Assembly (NCBI RefSeq): GCF_016758175.1
Contig: NZ_QYAB01000001.1
Location: 156,217 to 211,499, forward strand
Length of the DNA: 55,283 bases
DNA from: Leucobacter zeae
GTDB taxonomy: Bacteria; Actinomycetota; Actinomycetes; Actinomycetales; Microbacteriaceae
Direction: 5' to 3'
In this document: one piece after another, positions 1 to 8,351 of the stretch
Layout of the letters: each line of letters opens with the position of its first letter
How positions within the stretch are numbered: the stretch's first letter is position 1
The notes under the pieces: model-generated
The model's input: only the letters and a program-made list of their open reading frames with translations
Told to the model about the DNA's origin: nothing
Database searches by the model: none
Translations under genes and position numbers: made by a program

Positions 1-587
1 ACGCGGCGCAGACGGTGACCGTGGATGAGGCTCCGGTGGTCGAGGAGCCGACGATCGGGACGTCGCTGGTGGATGCTGCGGATCAGGATCACAACCTGGT
101 CTGGAACGGCGGCACCGTGGTCGACACGGTGACGTATCGCAACCTGAAGCCGGGTACGGAGTACACGGTGACGGGTGAGCTGATGCTGAAGTCGGATGGC
201 TCGGGAACGGGCATCACGGGTTCGACGACGTTCACGCCGACCGAGGCCAACGGCACGGTCGACGTGGAGTTCACCGTGCCGAAGGGGTACGCGGGCAGCG
301 TCCTCGTCGCATTCGAGCGCGTGTTCGAGGGCACTGACACCACTGGCGAGCCGGTTGCGGTGCACGAGGACATCGAGGACGCGGCGCAGACCGTGACCGT
401 CGATACCGAGCAGAAGCCGACGACGCCGAAGCCCACGACGCCGAAGCCGACCGGCCCGAAGTCGACCGACTCGCCGCTCGCGGTGACGGGCGGTGCGCTG
501 CCCGGCATCGGGATCGGAGTCGCTGGTCTGCTGCTCGTGGCCGGTGCGACGGTGCTCGTGACGCGACGGGCGCGCAGCCAGCGCTGA
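1..587 (+). CDS. VaFE-repeat sortase-anchored surface protein (C-terminal part)
   Basis: The gene is cut by the window edge; the reading frame is open from base 3. The visible part begins with the end of one repeat (AAQTVTV) and holds one full VaFE/TQ-type repeat, from GTSLVDAADQD through FERVFEG to DAAQTVTV. Such domains are known to form a Thr-Gln ester cross-link that stiffens surface proteins and pili. A Thr/Pro/Lys-rich wall spacer follows, then the sorting-like motif LAVTGG, a hydrophobic membrane segment and the basic tail TRRARSQR. LAVTG departs from LPxTG and resembles the LAxTG motif of class E sortases. The product should be exported and anchored to the wall. No sortase gene is in the window. 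The neighbouring kinase operon could respond to envelope state, but that is inference. Confidence 0.88.
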   Translation, partial: AAQTVTVDEAPVVEEPTIGTSLVDAADQDHNLVWNGGTVVDTVTYRNLKPGTEYTVTGELMLKSDGSGTGITGSTTFTPTEANGTVDVEFTVPKGYAGSVLVAFERVFEGTDTTGEPVAVHEDIEDAAQTVTVDTEQKPTTPKPTTPKPTGPKSTDSPLAVTGGALPGIGIGVAGLLLVAGATVLVTRRARSQR

Positions 588-604
588 CGCACCGCGTCGT
601 CACC

Positions 605-652
605 GGGGTCCGGGCCTCGCCTTCTGCGGAAGGCGGGGCCCGGACCCCGTTT
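605..652 (+). terminator. Rho-independent terminator of the surface protein gene
   Basis: A 20-bp stem pairs 605-624 with 629-648 around the tetraloop TGCG, with one G-T wobble. A short T run (GTTT) follows. It lies 17 bases after the stop codon. The rest of the stretch up to the next gene (653-889) shows no convincing ORF; a weak -10-like TAGAAT sits at 868-873. Confidence 0.82.
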
Positions 653-889
653 CGCTGCGCTGCGCGGTGTCCCCATGGTGGGGGTCAAATGCGGCGGCGA
701 CGCCCCCGGCGGTGCGGGCGCGGCATAGTGTGGGAGAGCTGCCACCGACCGCGAGGGTACGGGGCGGCCGCAGGGCGGTCGGCGTCCCCCACAAGTCCCC
801 CATTGACTTCGAGGCCGGCCGCCCTGTCGTGTGCTTCCGAACGCTTCTGCAATTGCTGGTCAGATTGTAGAATCGGCGAGGAAGTGGCA

Positions 890-3259
890 ATGGGATTCTC
901 GCGGGGGAGAATGTCGTCGAAGGGGGCGGGGGAGCTGCCAGGGGCGCTGAGTGCGGTGGTCTCTGACGTGATGTGGAATCTCTCCGACCCCGCAGGGGCG
1001 ACGGGGGAGCGCGCCACGGCAGCGCTCACCCATGCGATCCGCCGTGTGGGGCTCGTCGCCGCGGCGGGCGTGCAGGCCGTCATGGCGCTCGCGACGCTGA
1101 GCACGGTCGGAGCCGCGGGGCTTCCGCTCATCGTCGCGCAGACGGTGCTCGCGGTCGTCGCGCTGGCCTCGATCCGCCTCCCGGTGCCCGCGCCGACGGT
1201 CGCGCTCGGCATGTATGCGGTCGGCCTGTGGAGCTACGTCGTCGGGGGCGGGATCGACTCCGTGCTCGTGTTCGCGGCGTGCTGGGAGATCAACTTCGCG
1301 ACGTGCATCGCTGGGCTCCTCGTCCTGCGCAGGTACGTCGTCCCGCTCGCGATCCTCGCCTCGCTGACCGTGTCCGCGGGCATGCTGCTGCTGCGCCCCG
1401 ACTTCGGAGCCGACTTCGCGATCACCGTGACGATCACGCAGACCTCGATCGTGCTCGCGCTGCGACTCGGGCTGCCGCGCCTGCTGCGGCCCGCGATGGA
1501 CGCGGACGCCGCCGCGGCCGCCGCGGAGGCGGCCGAGCGGCGGACATTGGTGGCGCACCGGTCGAGCGTGCGGGCCGCCGAGGAATCGAGGATCCTGCAC
1601 GACACGGCCATCAACACCCTCGGCGCCATCGCGAACGGCGGCGCGGGGATCTCGGACGCGCGGGCGGTCCGCGAGCAGTGCGGCCGCGATGTCGATCTGC
1701 TGGCCGTGCTGCGGAGCGAGCAGGCGACGCGCGACGCCGCCGCGCTGATCGAGGTCTTCGCGCAGCCGCGGGCCCGGGTCGTGCGCACGGGCGACGGGGA
1801 CGACGTGCTCGCACGGTTCGAGCGATCCCTGCCCGCCGCGACCACCGCCGCGATCGTGGGGTGCGTGCGCGAGGCAGTGACGAACGCGCTCAAGCATGCG
1901 GGGGTCGACGAGGTCGGGATCGACGCGCGGCTGACGGGCACGGGGCTCGCGATCACGGTGCGCGACTCGGGCTCGGGGTTCTCGGGCGAGGTCCCCGAGG
2001 ATCGGGGCATCGCCGGTTCGATCCTCGCCCGGGCGGGAGAGCACGGGTTCGCGGCGACGATCGAGAGCCGGCCGGGATTCGGCACGACAGTCGCGCTCGC
2101 GATCCCCGAGGGCGCCTCGGCGTCGCTCCCGGAGCACGATGCCCTGCCGGGCGAGCGGAGCACCGCGGAGGAGCGGGACGAACTGCGCGCGCTGCAGCGG
2201 CGGGCCGCGGGCTACTGGGCGCTGGGCGTCACCGCGATCGGGGCGGTGCTGCTGCTCGGAGGCGGTGCGAACGAGCATTTCGCGCTCGTGCCCATGCTGG
2301 CGCTCATGCTGCTGTGCTGGGTGACGTCGCGCGAGGGCCGGGACGCCGCGCCCTCGGTGCTGCGCAGCGCGGTGCTCATCGCGAGCACGTGCGCGGTGTT
2401 CCTGCTCTCCGGGCTGGCGACGGGCTTCGGGACGGTCGGGGCGATCCACTGGCAGGCGCTCGCGCCGACCGGTCCGTTCGTGCTGCTGCTCGCGCACTCG
2501 AGCCATCGGGCGGCGCGCCGGATCGGCGTCGGGGCATGGGTCGCGCTCGGTGCGGGGATGGCCGCGTGGATCGCTCCGAGCTCGTCGGTCGCGGCGCAGA
2601 TCGTGGTCGTCGCGACGTGCGTGGGCCTCGGCTTCTCCGTGGTGTGGGGCACGTTCCAGGCGTGGGCGTTCCGCCTCGGCGAGACCGCAGCGCGCTCGCG
2701 CCGCGCCGCGCTCGCGGCGCGGCTGCAGGCCGATCTCGACGATGCCGCGCGGGCCAACTATCGCCGCTGGGTCGATGCCGGCCTGGAATCGGCGGTCCGG
2801 CTGCTCCGCGAGATCGCCGACGGACGGCGCGCACCGACCGATGTCGCGACGCGCAGCGACTGCGGCGACGAGGAGCGCTACCTCCGCCAGCTCGTGCAGA
2901 TGAGCCCCGAGCTCGTGCACCTCAGCCGGGCCCTGATCCCGGCGCTGCGGCTCGCTCGGGATGCCGACATCGCCCTCGACTTGCGGCTCGGCGGGATCGA
3001 CGCCCCCGACGCGGCGTCGGCCGACGAGATCGCGTCGACGGTGATCCGGAGCATCGCCGACACCGGTCGCGGGGAGCGGCTCGCGGCTTCGCTCTTCCCC
3101 GCGGACGGCGAGCTGCGCCTGACGCTCGTGGGGAGCGGAGTCGCGGCTCCGGCGCGCGCCGCGGCCCGCGCGAGGTTCGACGACCTCGGGCCGGTGCGGG
3201 TGCTCGAACTGGCCTATCCCCGCGGGGAGCCGCTCCGCGGGTCGGAGGCGGGAGAATGA
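890..3259 (+). CDS. Membrane histidine kinase with a second degenerate kinase-like module
   Basis: The 789-residue protein is a two-component sensor with two tandem halves. Half 1 has several membrane helices (about 45-200), a HisKA_3-like dimerisation/phosphoacceptor segment LHDTAINTL (His about 237) and an ATPase domain with the N box EAVTNALKHAG (about 332) and a DSGSGFSG G box. Half 2 repeats the plan with more membrane helices (about 440-600) and a helical segment YRRWVDAGLESAVRLL. There the expected His is Val and no N or G box can be recognised. ATG 890 is chosen because GAGGAAG lies just upstream; the frame stays open upstream without a good ribosome site. Two LuxR-type regulators follow directly and are its likely partners. 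The signal is unknown. Confidence 0.8.
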   Translation: MGFSRGRMSSKGAGELPGALSAVVSDVMWNLSDPAGATGERATAALTHAIRRVGLVAAAGVQAVMALATLSTVGAAGLPLIVAQTVLAVVALASIRLPVPAPTVALGMYAVGLWSYVVGGGIDSVLVFAACWEINFATCIAGLLVLRRYVVPLAILASLTVSAGMLLLRPDFGADFAITVTITQTSIVLALRLGLPRLLRPAMDADAAAAAAEAAERRTLVAHRSSVRAAEESRILHDTAINTLGAIANGGAGISDARAVREQCGRDVDLLAVLRSEQATRDAAALIEVFAQPRARVVRTGDGDDVLARFERSLPAATTAAIVGCVREAVTNALKHAGVDEVGIDARLTGTGLAITVRDSGSGFSGEVPEDRGIAGSILARAGEHGFAATIESRPGFGTTVALAIPEGASASLPEHDALPGERSTAEERDELRALQRRAAGYWALGVTAIGAVLLLGGGANEHFALVPMLALMLLCWVTSREGRDAAPSVLRSAVLIASTCAVFLLSGLATGFGTVGAIHWQALAPTGPFVLLLAHSSHRAARRIGVGAWVALGAGMAAWIAPSSSVAAQIVVVATCVGLGFSVVWGTFQAWAFRLGETAARSRRAALAARLQADLDDAARANYRRWVDAGLESAVRLLREIADGRRAPTDVATRSDCGDEERYLRQLVQMSPELVHLSRALIPALRLARDADIALDLRLGGIDAPDAASADEIASTVIRSIADTGRGERLAASLFPADGELRLTLVGSGVAAPARAAARARFDDLGPVRVLELAYPRGEPLRGSEAGE

Positions 3260-3280
3260 TGACGTTGCAGGGAGGAGCCG

Positions 3281-3991
3281 GTGGTGGAAGCTGAGCAGTC
3301 GAGAGTGTGCCGCGTGGCGATCGTCGAGGATCACACGCTGCAGCGGGCGCGCACGGAGGAGCTGCTGCAGCGGCACGGAGGATTCGAGGTCGTGTTCAGC
3401 GGCGTCTCGGCGCCCGAGTTCGCGGAGTGGGTGCGCGCCGCGCCGCGCGAGGAGCGGCCGCACCTGCTGGTCCTGGACCTCATGATCGATCGGGCGCCGA
3501 GCGTCGACGTCGCCCTCGTCGAGGCCCTGCTGCGCGCCGGGCTGCGGATCGTCGTCCTCTCCGCGCTCGCGTCGCCCCCGCTCGTCCGCAGCATCGTGCG
3601 CGCCGGGGTCTCCGGGGTCGTCAGCAAACGCGACCGCGAGGAGGACATCATGGCCGCGATCACCGCCGTCCTGCGCGGGGACGAGTGGATGACGACCGAG
3701 CTCGCCTCGGTGATCGCGGGGGATCCCGACCGGCCCGCACTGAGCGTGCAGGAGGAGCGGGCGCTCGTGCTCTACGCCTCCGGACTGACGCTCGAGCAGG
3801 TCGCGGAGATGATGCATATCGGCCGCGAGACCGCGAAGCAGTACCTCGACCGGGTCAAGAAGAAGTACAGCGCAGCCGGCGTCGCCGTGCGATCGAAGCT
3901 CGACCTCGGCCGCATCGCCTGGGCCGAGGGGTATGTGGATCCCGCGCTGCCGGTCCCCGAGGCCGGGAACCCCGCGACTCGCGACGACTGA
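3281..3991 (+). CDS. LuxR/NarL-family response regulator
   Basis: An N-terminal receiver domain has the acidic pair in VAIVEDH (E16, D17) and the phosphoacceptor Asp in LVLDLMID (about D66). A C-terminal LuxR-type helix-turn-helix spans about 146-190 (ALVLYASGLTLEQVAEMMHI, then TAKQYLDRVKKKY). GGAGGAG at 3271-3277 precedes two adjacent GTG codons, 3281 and 3284; 3284 has the more usual spacing. The gene lies 21 bases after the kinase stop, so the two are probably co-transcribed and the kinase probably phosphorylates it. The next gene encodes a close paralogue. Confidence 0.9.
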   Translation: MVEAEQSRVCRVAIVEDHTLQRARTEELLQRHGGFEVVFSGVSAPEFAEWVRAAPREERPHLLVLDLMIDRAPSVDVALVEALLRAGLRIVVLSALASPPLVRSIVRAGVSGVVSKRDREEDIMAAITAVLRGDEWMTTELASVIAGDPDRPALSVQEERALVLYASGLTLEQVAEMMHIGRETAKQYLDRVKKKYSAAGVAVRSKLDLGRIAWAEGYVDPALPVPEAGNPATRDD

Positions 3992-4168
3992 GCGCTCCCG
4001 GATCGCGTGACCCCGCGTCAGGGGTCATTTCCCGTTCCGGCTCCGTTCCGGGGCCCTCATCTCTCTACCGTGGAAGGACAGGGGGATCAGGGGCCCGGGA
4101 TGCCGCGGGCGCCGCACGCTCCCGTGCGCGCTCGCGATGAGCGCCGGGCCGGAGCGAAGGAGAGTCAG

Positions 4169-4867
4169 GTGTTCGCGAACGCGCCTGCGCCCAGGGTCTT
4201 CCGGGTGGCGATCGTCGAGGATCACCTGCTGCAGCGGCAGCGCACCGAGCAGCTCGTGAACGGCGCCGAGGAGTTGCGCGTCGTGTTCAGCGGAGAGACC
4301 GCACCGGCGTTCGTGGCATGGCTCAGGCAGGCCCCGAAGTCGCGGCACCCGCATGTCCTCGTGCTCGACCTGCGGGTCGACCGGCGCCCCGGAGTCGACG
4401 CGGCCCTCGTCCGCCGATTCCTACGCGCGGGCCTCAAGATCGTCGTGCTGTCGGCGCTCTCCTCGCCGCCGCTCGTGCGCGACGTCCTCGCCGCCGGCGT
4501 GCGGGTCATCGTCGGCAAGCGGGACAGCGAGGCGGACGTGCTCGCCGCGATCCGAGCGGCGATCCGCGGCGAGGAGTGGCTCACGACGGAGCTCGCCGAC
4601 GTGATCGCCGACGGGCCGGGACGACCGCGGCTGAGCTCGCAGGAGAAGCGGGCCCTCGTGCTCTACGCCTCCGGCCTGACCGTCGGCGAGGTCGCGACAT
4701 CGATGAACGTCAAGCCCGACACGGCGAAGCAGTACCTCGAGCGGGTCAAGGCGAAGTACACGGCGGCGGGCTTCTCGGCGCGGAGCAAGCTCGACCTCAG
4801 CCGCATCGCCTGGGTCGACGGCTACGTCGAGCCGGTGCTGCAGCGTCTGCCGCCTCGCGCCGGCTGA
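4169..4867 (+). CDS. LuxR/NarL-family response regulator, paralogue of the preceding one
   Basis: This 232-residue regulator closely matches its upstream neighbour in both domains: VAIVEDHLLQRQRTEQL, the Asp in VLVLDLRVD (about D67), LVLYASGLT and TAKQYLERVKAKY. The frame is open from 4007, but GTG 4169 is the likely start because GAAGGAGAG lies 6 bases before it and homology to the paralogue begins there. The 177-base gap after the first regulator holds a TACCGT hexamer at 4066-4071, so it may also have its own promoter. The pair looks like a tandem duplication after which both copies kept the phosphoacceptor Asp. Confidence 0.88.
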   Translation: MFANAPAPRVFRVAIVEDHLLQRQRTEQLVNGAEELRVVFSGETAPAFVAWLRQAPKSRHPHVLVLDLRVDRRPGVDAALVRRFLRAGLKIVVLSALSSPPLVRDVLAAGVRVIVGKRDSEADVLAAIRAAIRGEEWLTTELADVIADGPGRPRLSSQEKRALVLYASGLTVGEVATSMNVKPDTAKQYLERVKAKYTAAGFSARSKLDLSRIAWVDGYVEPVLQRLPPRAG

Positions 4868-4926
4868 CGGCGTCGACGGCGGGATCGACGGGCTCCGTGC
4901 GCGGCACCCGACCCGCCGTGTCCCCG

Positions 4927-4956
4927 TTGACATCGCGAGGTGTATGTCCATACAAT
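4927..4956 (+). promoter_or_regulatory. Near-consensus sigma-70 type promoter of the oxidoreductase operon
   Basis: TTGACA (4927-4932) and TACAAT (4951-4956) are separated by 18 bp. This is the best promoter match in the window. It places the transcription start near 4963, which rules out the possible starts at 4940/4944 and supports ATG 5010. Confidence 0.8.
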
Positions 4957-4969
4957 TTGGACCGGTCCA
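4941..4969. promoter_or_regulatory. Two adjacent palindromic operators over the -10 and start site
   Basis: TGTATGTCCATACA (4941-4954) is a 6+6 inverted repeat with a 2-bp gap covering the spacer and -10. TGGACCGGTCCA (4958-4969) is a perfect 12-bp palindrome at the expected transcription start. Both shapes suit GntR- or LacI-family dimers. Their positions predict repression that is released by the operon's substrate. No regulator gene is adjacent. Confidence 0.68.
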
Positions 4970-5009
4970 TTCTTTGCGGACCGCGACTCCGACAGGGAAG
5001 CAGGCGACG

Positions 5010-6251
5010 ATGCGCGAACTCGCAGACGGCACGACCGAGATCGGCGTCGGCCTGATCAGCGTCGGATGGATGGGGCAGCTGCACAGCCGCGCCTACGCGA
5101 ACCTGAAGTACGCCTACCCCGAGATCGGGATCCGGCCCCGACTCGTCCGCGCAGCCGATCCGGCGCCCGAGCGCGCAGACGAGGCCGTGCGGGTGCTCGG
5201 CTACGAGCGGGCCTCCGCCGACTACCGCGACGTGCTGGACGATCCCGAGGTGGACGTCGTGTCGATCTGCGCACCCAACTTCCTCCACGCCGAGATCGGC
5301 ATCGCCGCGGCCCGGGCGGGCAAGCACTTCTGGATCGAGAAGCCCGTGGGCCGCGGCGAGGACGAGACGCGCGAGGTCGCCGAGGCGGCCGGCGCCGCCG
5401 GGGTCGTGTCCTCCATCGGCTTCAACTACCGGCACGCTCCGGCCATCGAGCACCTGCGGGAACTCATCGCGGAGGGGCGGCTCGGGCGCATCACGAACGT
5501 GCGCGGGCGGATGTTCGCGGACTACTCGGCCGATCCCAACGGCGCCCTCTCATGGCGCTTCGTGCGCGGGCTCGCCGGGTCGGGCGTGCTCGGCGACCTG
5601 ATGGGCCACCTCGTCGACCTGGTGCAGTACACCCTGGGTCCCATCGCGGAGGTCACCGCCCTCACGTCCACCGTCTACGCCGAACGGCCCGAGTTGCCGA
5701 TGGGCACGGGGACGCACTTCGCCGTGATCGAGAACGGGGTCATGAAGCCCGTCGAGAACGAGGACTACGCGGCGATGCTCGTGCGCCTGTCGGGCGAGGC
5801 GGTCGCCGCCGAGGCCGTCGGCACGCTCGAAGCCTCGCGCGTGGCCGTCGGCCCGCGGGCCAGCTACGGCATCGAGGTCTATGGCACCGAGGGCTCGGCG
5901 TTCTGGGACTTCGAGCGCATGAACGAACTGCACCTCTCGGGCGGACGCGGAGCCGAGCACCAGGGCTACGCGCGAGTCATGGCGTCGCCGGGGATGGGGG
6001 ACTTCGCACGTTTCCAGCCCGGCGCGGGCACGTCGATGGGCTACGACGACCTGAAGGTCGTCGAGGCGCGGAAGTTCCTCGAGGCGGTCGTGGGCCGCGC
6101 CGCCGCGAATTCGAACATCCAGGACGCGCTCTCGGCGGCCCAGGTGGTGTCGGCGGCCGAACGGTCGGCGGCATTGCGCGACTGGCAGTCGAGCGCGCGC
6201 GTCCCGGGCACGACCGCCGCCATCAGGGCGCCGCACGCGGACACCCTCTGA
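5010..6251 (+). CDS. Gfo/Idh/MocA-family NAD(P)-dependent oxidoreductase
   Basis: The 413-residue protein has an N-terminal Rossmann fold (GVGLISVGWMGQLHSRAY) and the family EKP motif (IEKPVGRG, Lys about 111). The C-terminal substrate domain has the GDLMGHLVDLVQ motif that supplies catalytic acid/base residues. The family oxidises or reduces sugars and cyclitols using NAD(H) or NADP(H). It is the first gene of the operon behind the promoter at 4927-4956; ATG 5010 lies about 47 bases after the predicted start site. A hexose, inositol or sugar-acid substrate is likely but cannot be fixed from sequence. It is longer than typical members (330-390 residues). Confidence 0.88.
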   Translation: MRELADGTTEIGVGLISVGWMGQLHSRAYANLKYAYPEIGIRPRLVRAADPAPERADEAVRVLGYERASADYRDVLDDPEVDVVSICAPNFLHAEIGIAAARAGKHFWIEKPVGRGEDETREVAEAAGAAGVVSSIGFNYRHAPAIEHLRELIAEGRLGRITNVRGRMFADYSADPNGALSWRFVRGLAGSGVLGDLMGHLVDLVQYTLGPIAEVTALTSTVYAERPELPMGTGTHFAVIENGVMKPVENEDYAAMLVRLSGEAVAAEAVGTLEASRVAVGPRASYGIEVYGTEGSAFWDFERMNELHLSGGRGAEHQGYARVMASPGMGDFARFQPGAGTSMGYDDLKVVEARKFLEAVVGRAAANSNIQDALSAAQVVSAAERSAALRDWQSSARVPGTTAAIRAPHADTL

Positions 6252-6342
6252 CCCGGCATCCCTGCCGCCGAGCCTCCCGACCGGGCGGGGCCCGTCCCCG
6301 CCGTTCCCGACGGCCGCCGAACGCACAGACGAAGGAGTCGAC

Positions 6343-7227
6343 ATGACCGCACGCATCGCATCCGCCCCCATCAGCTGGGGCGTCATCGAGGTGCCGGGCT
6401 GGGGCCTGCAGCTCGGCCGCGAGCGGGTGCTCGCCGAGATGGTGGGCCTCGGGATCGCGGCGACCGAGTTCGGGCCAGAGGGCTTCCTGCCCGACGGCCC
6501 GGCCGAGCGGGCCGCCGCACTCGCCGAGGCGGGGCTCGCGGCGGTCGGCGGGTTCTTCCCCGCCGTGCTGCACCGCTCCGCGGAGCCGGGGGACGCGCAC
6601 GATCCGCTGCCCGCGATCGAGCGCGAACTCGAGGCCTACGTCGCCGCGGGCGCAGGCACGCTCGTGCTGTCGGCCGTCACGGGCGAAGAGGGCTACGACG
6701 GCACCGTCGAACTCGACGACGCGGAATGGGCGACGCTGCTCGAGAATCTCGACCGGGCGCGCTCCGCGGCCGAGCGCGCGGGCGTCGTGGCGACGCTGCA
6801 TCCGCATCTCGGCACGGTCGTCGAGTCGCCCGAGGCGGTCGACCGGGTGATCGCGGGGTCAGGGATCGGCATCTGCCTCGACACCGGCCACTTCACGCTC
6901 GGCGGCGGCGACCCGCTCGCGCTCGTGCGCGATCACGCCGATCGCATCGTGCACGCGCACCTCAAAGACGTGAGCGTCGCGGTCGCTGAGCGGGTCCGCG
7001 CGGGCGAGATCGACTACCGCGAGGGCGTCAGGCAGGGCATGTACCGGGCGCTGGGCGAGGGCGACGCGCGCATCGCCGAGATCGTCGCCGCGCTGCGGGA
7101 CGCCGGCTACGCCGGGTGGTACGTGCTCGAGCAGGACACGGTCGTCGAGGACGAGGGCGACGCCGCCCGCGCGCTCGACGCCGCGCGTCGCAGCGCGGCC
7201 TTCATCCGCGAGGCGGTCGGCGAGTGA
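6343..7227 (+). CDS. Sugar phosphate isomerase/epimerase-like TIM barrel protein (IolE-like)
   Basis: This 294-residue protein belongs to the xylose-isomerase-like/AP endonuclease 2 TIM barrel superfamily. The start SAPISWGVIEVPGW resembles inosose dehydratase (IolE), and metal-ligand positions appear in EFGPEGF, TLHPHLGT, CLDTGHF, HAHLKDV and LEQD. Such enzymes use a divalent metal to isomerise, epimerise or dehydrate keto-sugars. GAAGGAG precedes ATG 6343. The stop overlaps the next start as GTGA, so the two are translationally coupled. Beside IolG-like dehydrogenases, handling of a keto-cyclitol or keto-sugar is plausible. Confidence 0.85.
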   Translation: MTARIASAPISWGVIEVPGWGLQLGRERVLAEMVGLGIAATEFGPEGFLPDGPAERAAALAEAGLAAVGGFFPAVLHRSAEPGDAHDPLPAIERELEAYVAAGAGTLVLSAVTGEEGYDGTVELDDAEWATLLENLDRARSAAERAGVVATLHPHLGTVVESPEAVDRVIAGSGIGICLDTGHFTLGGGDPLALVRDHADRIVHAHLKDVSVAVAERVRAGEIDYREGVRQGMYRALGEGDARIAEIVAALRDAGYAGWYVLEQDTVVEDEGDAARALDAARRSAAFIREAVGE

Positions 7228-8294
7228 GCGCGCCGCTCCGGATCGGCATGCTCGGCGCGTCGCGCATCGCCGAGCTCGCGATCCTCGAGGCCACCGCCGG
7301 GACCGGGGACGTGCGCGCGGCGGTCGCGGCACGTGACCCGGAGCGCGCCAGCGCCTACGCCGCCGAGCACGGCTTCGAGCGCGCGCACGCGAGCTACGAG
7401 GCGCTCATCGCCGACGACTCGCTCGACCTCGTCTACATCGGCCTGCCCAACGGGCTGCACGCGGAATGGACCGCCCGCGCCCTGGAGGCGGGGCGCAACG
7501 TGCTGGTCGAGAAGCCCTTCGCCGCGAACAGCGCCGAGTTCGACGCGGTCGCACGCCGGCTGGGCGGCGCGCGCGGCTGGGCCTGGGAGGCCTTCCACTA
7601 CGCCGATCACCCCGCCGTGCAGCGTCTCGTCGAGCTCGTGCGCGACGGGGCGATCGGTGCGCCGCGCGAGATCGACGTGCACATGGACATGCCGGATCCC
7701 GGCGCAGCGGATCCGCGCTGGAGCTACGACCTGGCGGGCGGCGCGCTCATGGACGTGGGCTGCTACGCGCTCAACGTCCTGCTGCTGCTCGGCGAGGCGC
7801 TCGGCGAGACCCCGGTGCTGCTCGAGGCCGAGGCCGAACCGTCGGAGGGCGACCCGCGCGTCGACGCCGCGGTGCGCGCCCGGCTCGCCCTCGGCGGAGC
7901 CGCTGCGACGGTGCACACGAGCATGGTCTCGCCGGACTGGGACTTCGGGCTGCGCGTGACGGGGAGCGACGGGGAGATCCTGCTGACGAACTTCGTCAAG
8001 CCGCAGGAGGGCGGCAGGCTCATCGTGCGCACGGATTCCGCGGCGGGCTCCGAGACGCGCGAGGAGGCGGTCGACCCGGTCTCGTCATACATCCACCAGC
8101 TCCGACGCCTGCGCATCGCCGTGCGGGAGGGCGGAGCGGGCGATCCGGGACCTGGCGGCGCCGGAGCGGGCGATCCGGCCAGGGACCCCGACGTCGAGCG
8201 GTCCGAACTGCTCGAGCGCTCGCGCCGCACGATGGCGCTCATCGACGAGGTCTACGCGGCATGCGGACTGCCGCCGCGGCCCGGGCGCCTCTGA
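7224..8294 (+). CDS. Gfo/Idh/MocA-family oxidoreductase
   Basis: The 356-residue protein begins at GTG 7224, overlapping the previous stop by four bases. A Rossmann start (LRIGMLGASRIAELAI) leads to the EKP motif (LVEKPFAANS, Lys about 97). The C-terminal domain has GGALMDVGCYALNVLLLL at the substrate site. MDVGCY resembles the dihydrodiol/xylose dehydrogenase-like branch more than inositol dehydrogenase. A Gly/Ala/Pro-rich, possibly disordered stretch (GGAGDPGPGGAGAGDPA) sits near the C-terminus. It is the second of four such enzymes here; substrate unknown. Confidence 0.87.
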   Translation: MSAPLRIGMLGASRIAELAILEATAGTGDVRAAVAARDPERASAYAAEHGFERAHASYEALIADDSLDLVYIGLPNGLHAEWTARALEAGRNVLVEKPFAANSAEFDAVARRLGGARGWAWEAFHYADHPAVQRLVELVRDGAIGAPREIDVHMDMPDPGAADPRWSYDLAGGALMDVGCYALNVLLLLGEALGETPVLLEAEAEPSEGDPRVDAAVRARLALGGAAATVHTSMVSPDWDFGLRVTGSDGEILLTNFVKPQEGGRLIVRTDSAAGSETREEAVDPVSSYIHQLRRLRIAVREGGAGDPGPGGAGAGDPARDPDVERSELLERSRRTMALIDEVYAACGLPPRPGRL

Positions 8295-8351
8295 GCCTGG
8301 AGGCGACCCATCACTGCCGCCCGGTGCGGCGACGCGACGAAGGAGCACGAG

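Noticed and set aside
860..3817. 985-codon frame on the minus strand over the kinase and regulator
   Set aside because: Low-complexity Arg/His/Asp-rich translation, antisense to recognised domains.
4007..4168. 54-residue N-terminal extension of the second response regulator
   Set aside because: No ribosome site at the early ATG, no homology to the paralogue, and a good GAAGGAGAG before GTG 4169.
4944..5009. Upstream starts at 4940/4944 for the first oxidoreductase
   Set aside because: They lie inside the -35/-10 promoter region, so they would not be in the message. ATG 5010 is used.
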